A stretch of 64,000 nucleotides of DNA from Nostoc paludosum FACHB-159 (GTDB lineage: Bacteria > Cyanobacteriota > Cyanobacteriia > Cyanobacteriales > Nostocaceae). The stretch's first letter is position 1. The number at the start of each line of letters is the position of its first letter. Positions 63,438 through 64,000 of the stretch are shown piece by piece. The notes below the pieces were generated by a model. It was not told the origin of the DNA, made no database searches, and was given only the letters and a program-made list of their open reading frames with translations. The DNA lies in assembly GCF_014698835.1 (NCBI RefSeq), contig NZ_JACJTU010000007.1, positions 1-64,000 of the forward strand. The letters run 5' to 3'. Both the position numbers and the translations under genes were made by a program.

Positions 63438-64000
63438 CAGTTGGTTTTACTCCCATTATTTAAGTTTGGCACAGCATTATCAATACAAACTCTCAGAGTT
63501 TTAGCTAATTCTTGAATATGAGGTTCAACAAAAATTGAAAAATGATCCCCAGGAACTTCTATAACTTTAATAGGTTGGCTAGAACATTTACCCCAACCTA
63601 GTAAGGGATCATCAGTATGAAATTCCGGGCTTTCAAAATCATGAATAATCTCTTCCTTAGCTCTAAATAGAGTCATGGGGTGAGGATAAACGAGTGGTAC
63701 ATAATCTCGCATTGCTTGGACATGAACTTTGAAGAGTTTGTAATAACGAATAAAATCTTTAATCTCTGTATCAGTAAAGATGAAGTTTGCTTTTTGATTA
63801 ATCAAATCAAGTTGCTCGTTGAGTGATAAATCTCGCAATTCTTCAAAAGAAACTGAAAAATCTATATTATTATCAGTTTTGATTGATTCAGCCATGCGGA
63901 GCAAAAATTTGGCATCATCATCTTTTGTAGATTCAATGCGTGTTTCTGAAAGTATGGCATCGATTACAACTAATAAATCTACTCTTTCACCCTGTCTTTG
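63437..64000 (-). CDS. NRPS/PKS C-terminal thioesterase, cut by window edge
   Basis: The frame is open to the right edge with no start, so the gene continues outside. The visible 187 residues end an alpha/beta-hydrolase thioesterase of the type at the end of nonribosomal peptide or polyketide synthases: GERVDLLVVIDAILSE near the edge, then LFRAKEEII, and the catalytic His in VIEVPGDHFSIFVEPHI. Such a domain releases the finished chain by hydrolysis or cyclisation. The nucleophile Ser lies outside the window. It is the first gene of the operon with the P450. Confidence 0.82.
   Translation of the reverse strand, partial: QRQGERVDLLVVIDAILSETRIESTKDDDAKFLLRMAESIKTDNNIDFSVSFEELRDLSLNEQLDLINQKANFIFTDTEIKDFIRYYKLFKVHVQAMRDYVPLVYPHPMTLFRAKEEIIHDFESPEFHTDDPLLGWGKCSSQPIKVIEVPGDHFSIFVEPHIQELAKTLRVCIDNAVPNLNNGSKTN

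Overview
The window comes from a filamentous, probably heterocyst-forming (Nostoc-like) cyanobacterium. Three things point there. The palindrome GCGATCGC (HIP1) is scattered through most genes. Intergenic regions are full of heptamer repeats of the STRR type (CCCCAGT/CCCCAAT, CCCAATG, TTCTGCC, TAACTCC) and related minisatellites. The gene content is also typical: cyanobacterial GlgC, DUF1818, system II cytochrome c biogenesis, and many caspase-like, TPR and pentapeptide proteins. There is one tRNA gene (Pro, GGG) and no rRNA, transposase gene or CRISPR array.

Layout. 0.2-11.9 kb is mostly housekeeping: an alpha/beta hydrolase, an EcsC-like protein, leucyl aminopeptidase, the fatty-acid genes plsX-fabH-fabD, a Uma2 protein, a GST, a DnaJ-type chaperone and a P-loop kinase, followed by glgC to 13.2 kb. 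13.5-18.9 kb is a conflict-type locus: a membrane pentapeptide protein, a trypsin-like protease with an effector-associated-like N-terminus, a caspase-like protease split by a 0.13-kb insertion, and a Trypco1 (CU044_2847) protein. At 18.9-21 kb a subtilisin is followed by a small protein that looks like a free propeptide. 21.4-25.3 kb holds a GH13 amylase, fasciclin, rpoZ, DUF1818 and tRNA-Pro. 25.5-27.7 kb is an AT-rich islet with an Mrr-like nuclease, gene stubs and an antitoxin whose VapC partner is truncated. 27.8-32.9 kb carries a phosphoesterase, an O-methyltransferase, a lipoprotein and membrane proteins.

33.0-38.3 kb is a tightly overlapping four-gene operon: iSTAND-like coiled-coil protein, MoxR AAA+ ATPase, Calx-beta/vWA membrane protein, and a protein ending in an FGE-sulfatase fold. 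It matches the MoxR-vWA ternary conflict systems of multicellular bacteria and is the best candidate for an unusual system here. 38.6-47.7 kb has an amidase/glucosaminidase, dnaG, a zinc-ribbon Ser/Thr kinase, a secreted pentapeptide protein, and ccdA plus ccs1. At 48.6-52.0 kb an NLR-like gene with ten near-identical 40-residue TPR units is split by one in-frame TGA. 52.2-56.6 kb holds sulfate adenylyltransferase, a caspase homologue whose His/Cys dyad is Tyr/Ser, and a TerB-like protein.

56.9-64.0 kb (minus strand) looks like the end of a natural-product cluster: a thioesterase end of an NRPS/PKS running off the window, a P450 overlapping it by one base, two SDRs, a sucrase/ferredoxin-like protein, a MATE exporter and MbtH.

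The main theme is several signal-transducing proteolytic or NLR-like immune modules in one 64-kb stretch. At least two have been broken recently, one by a small insertion and one by a single stop codon.
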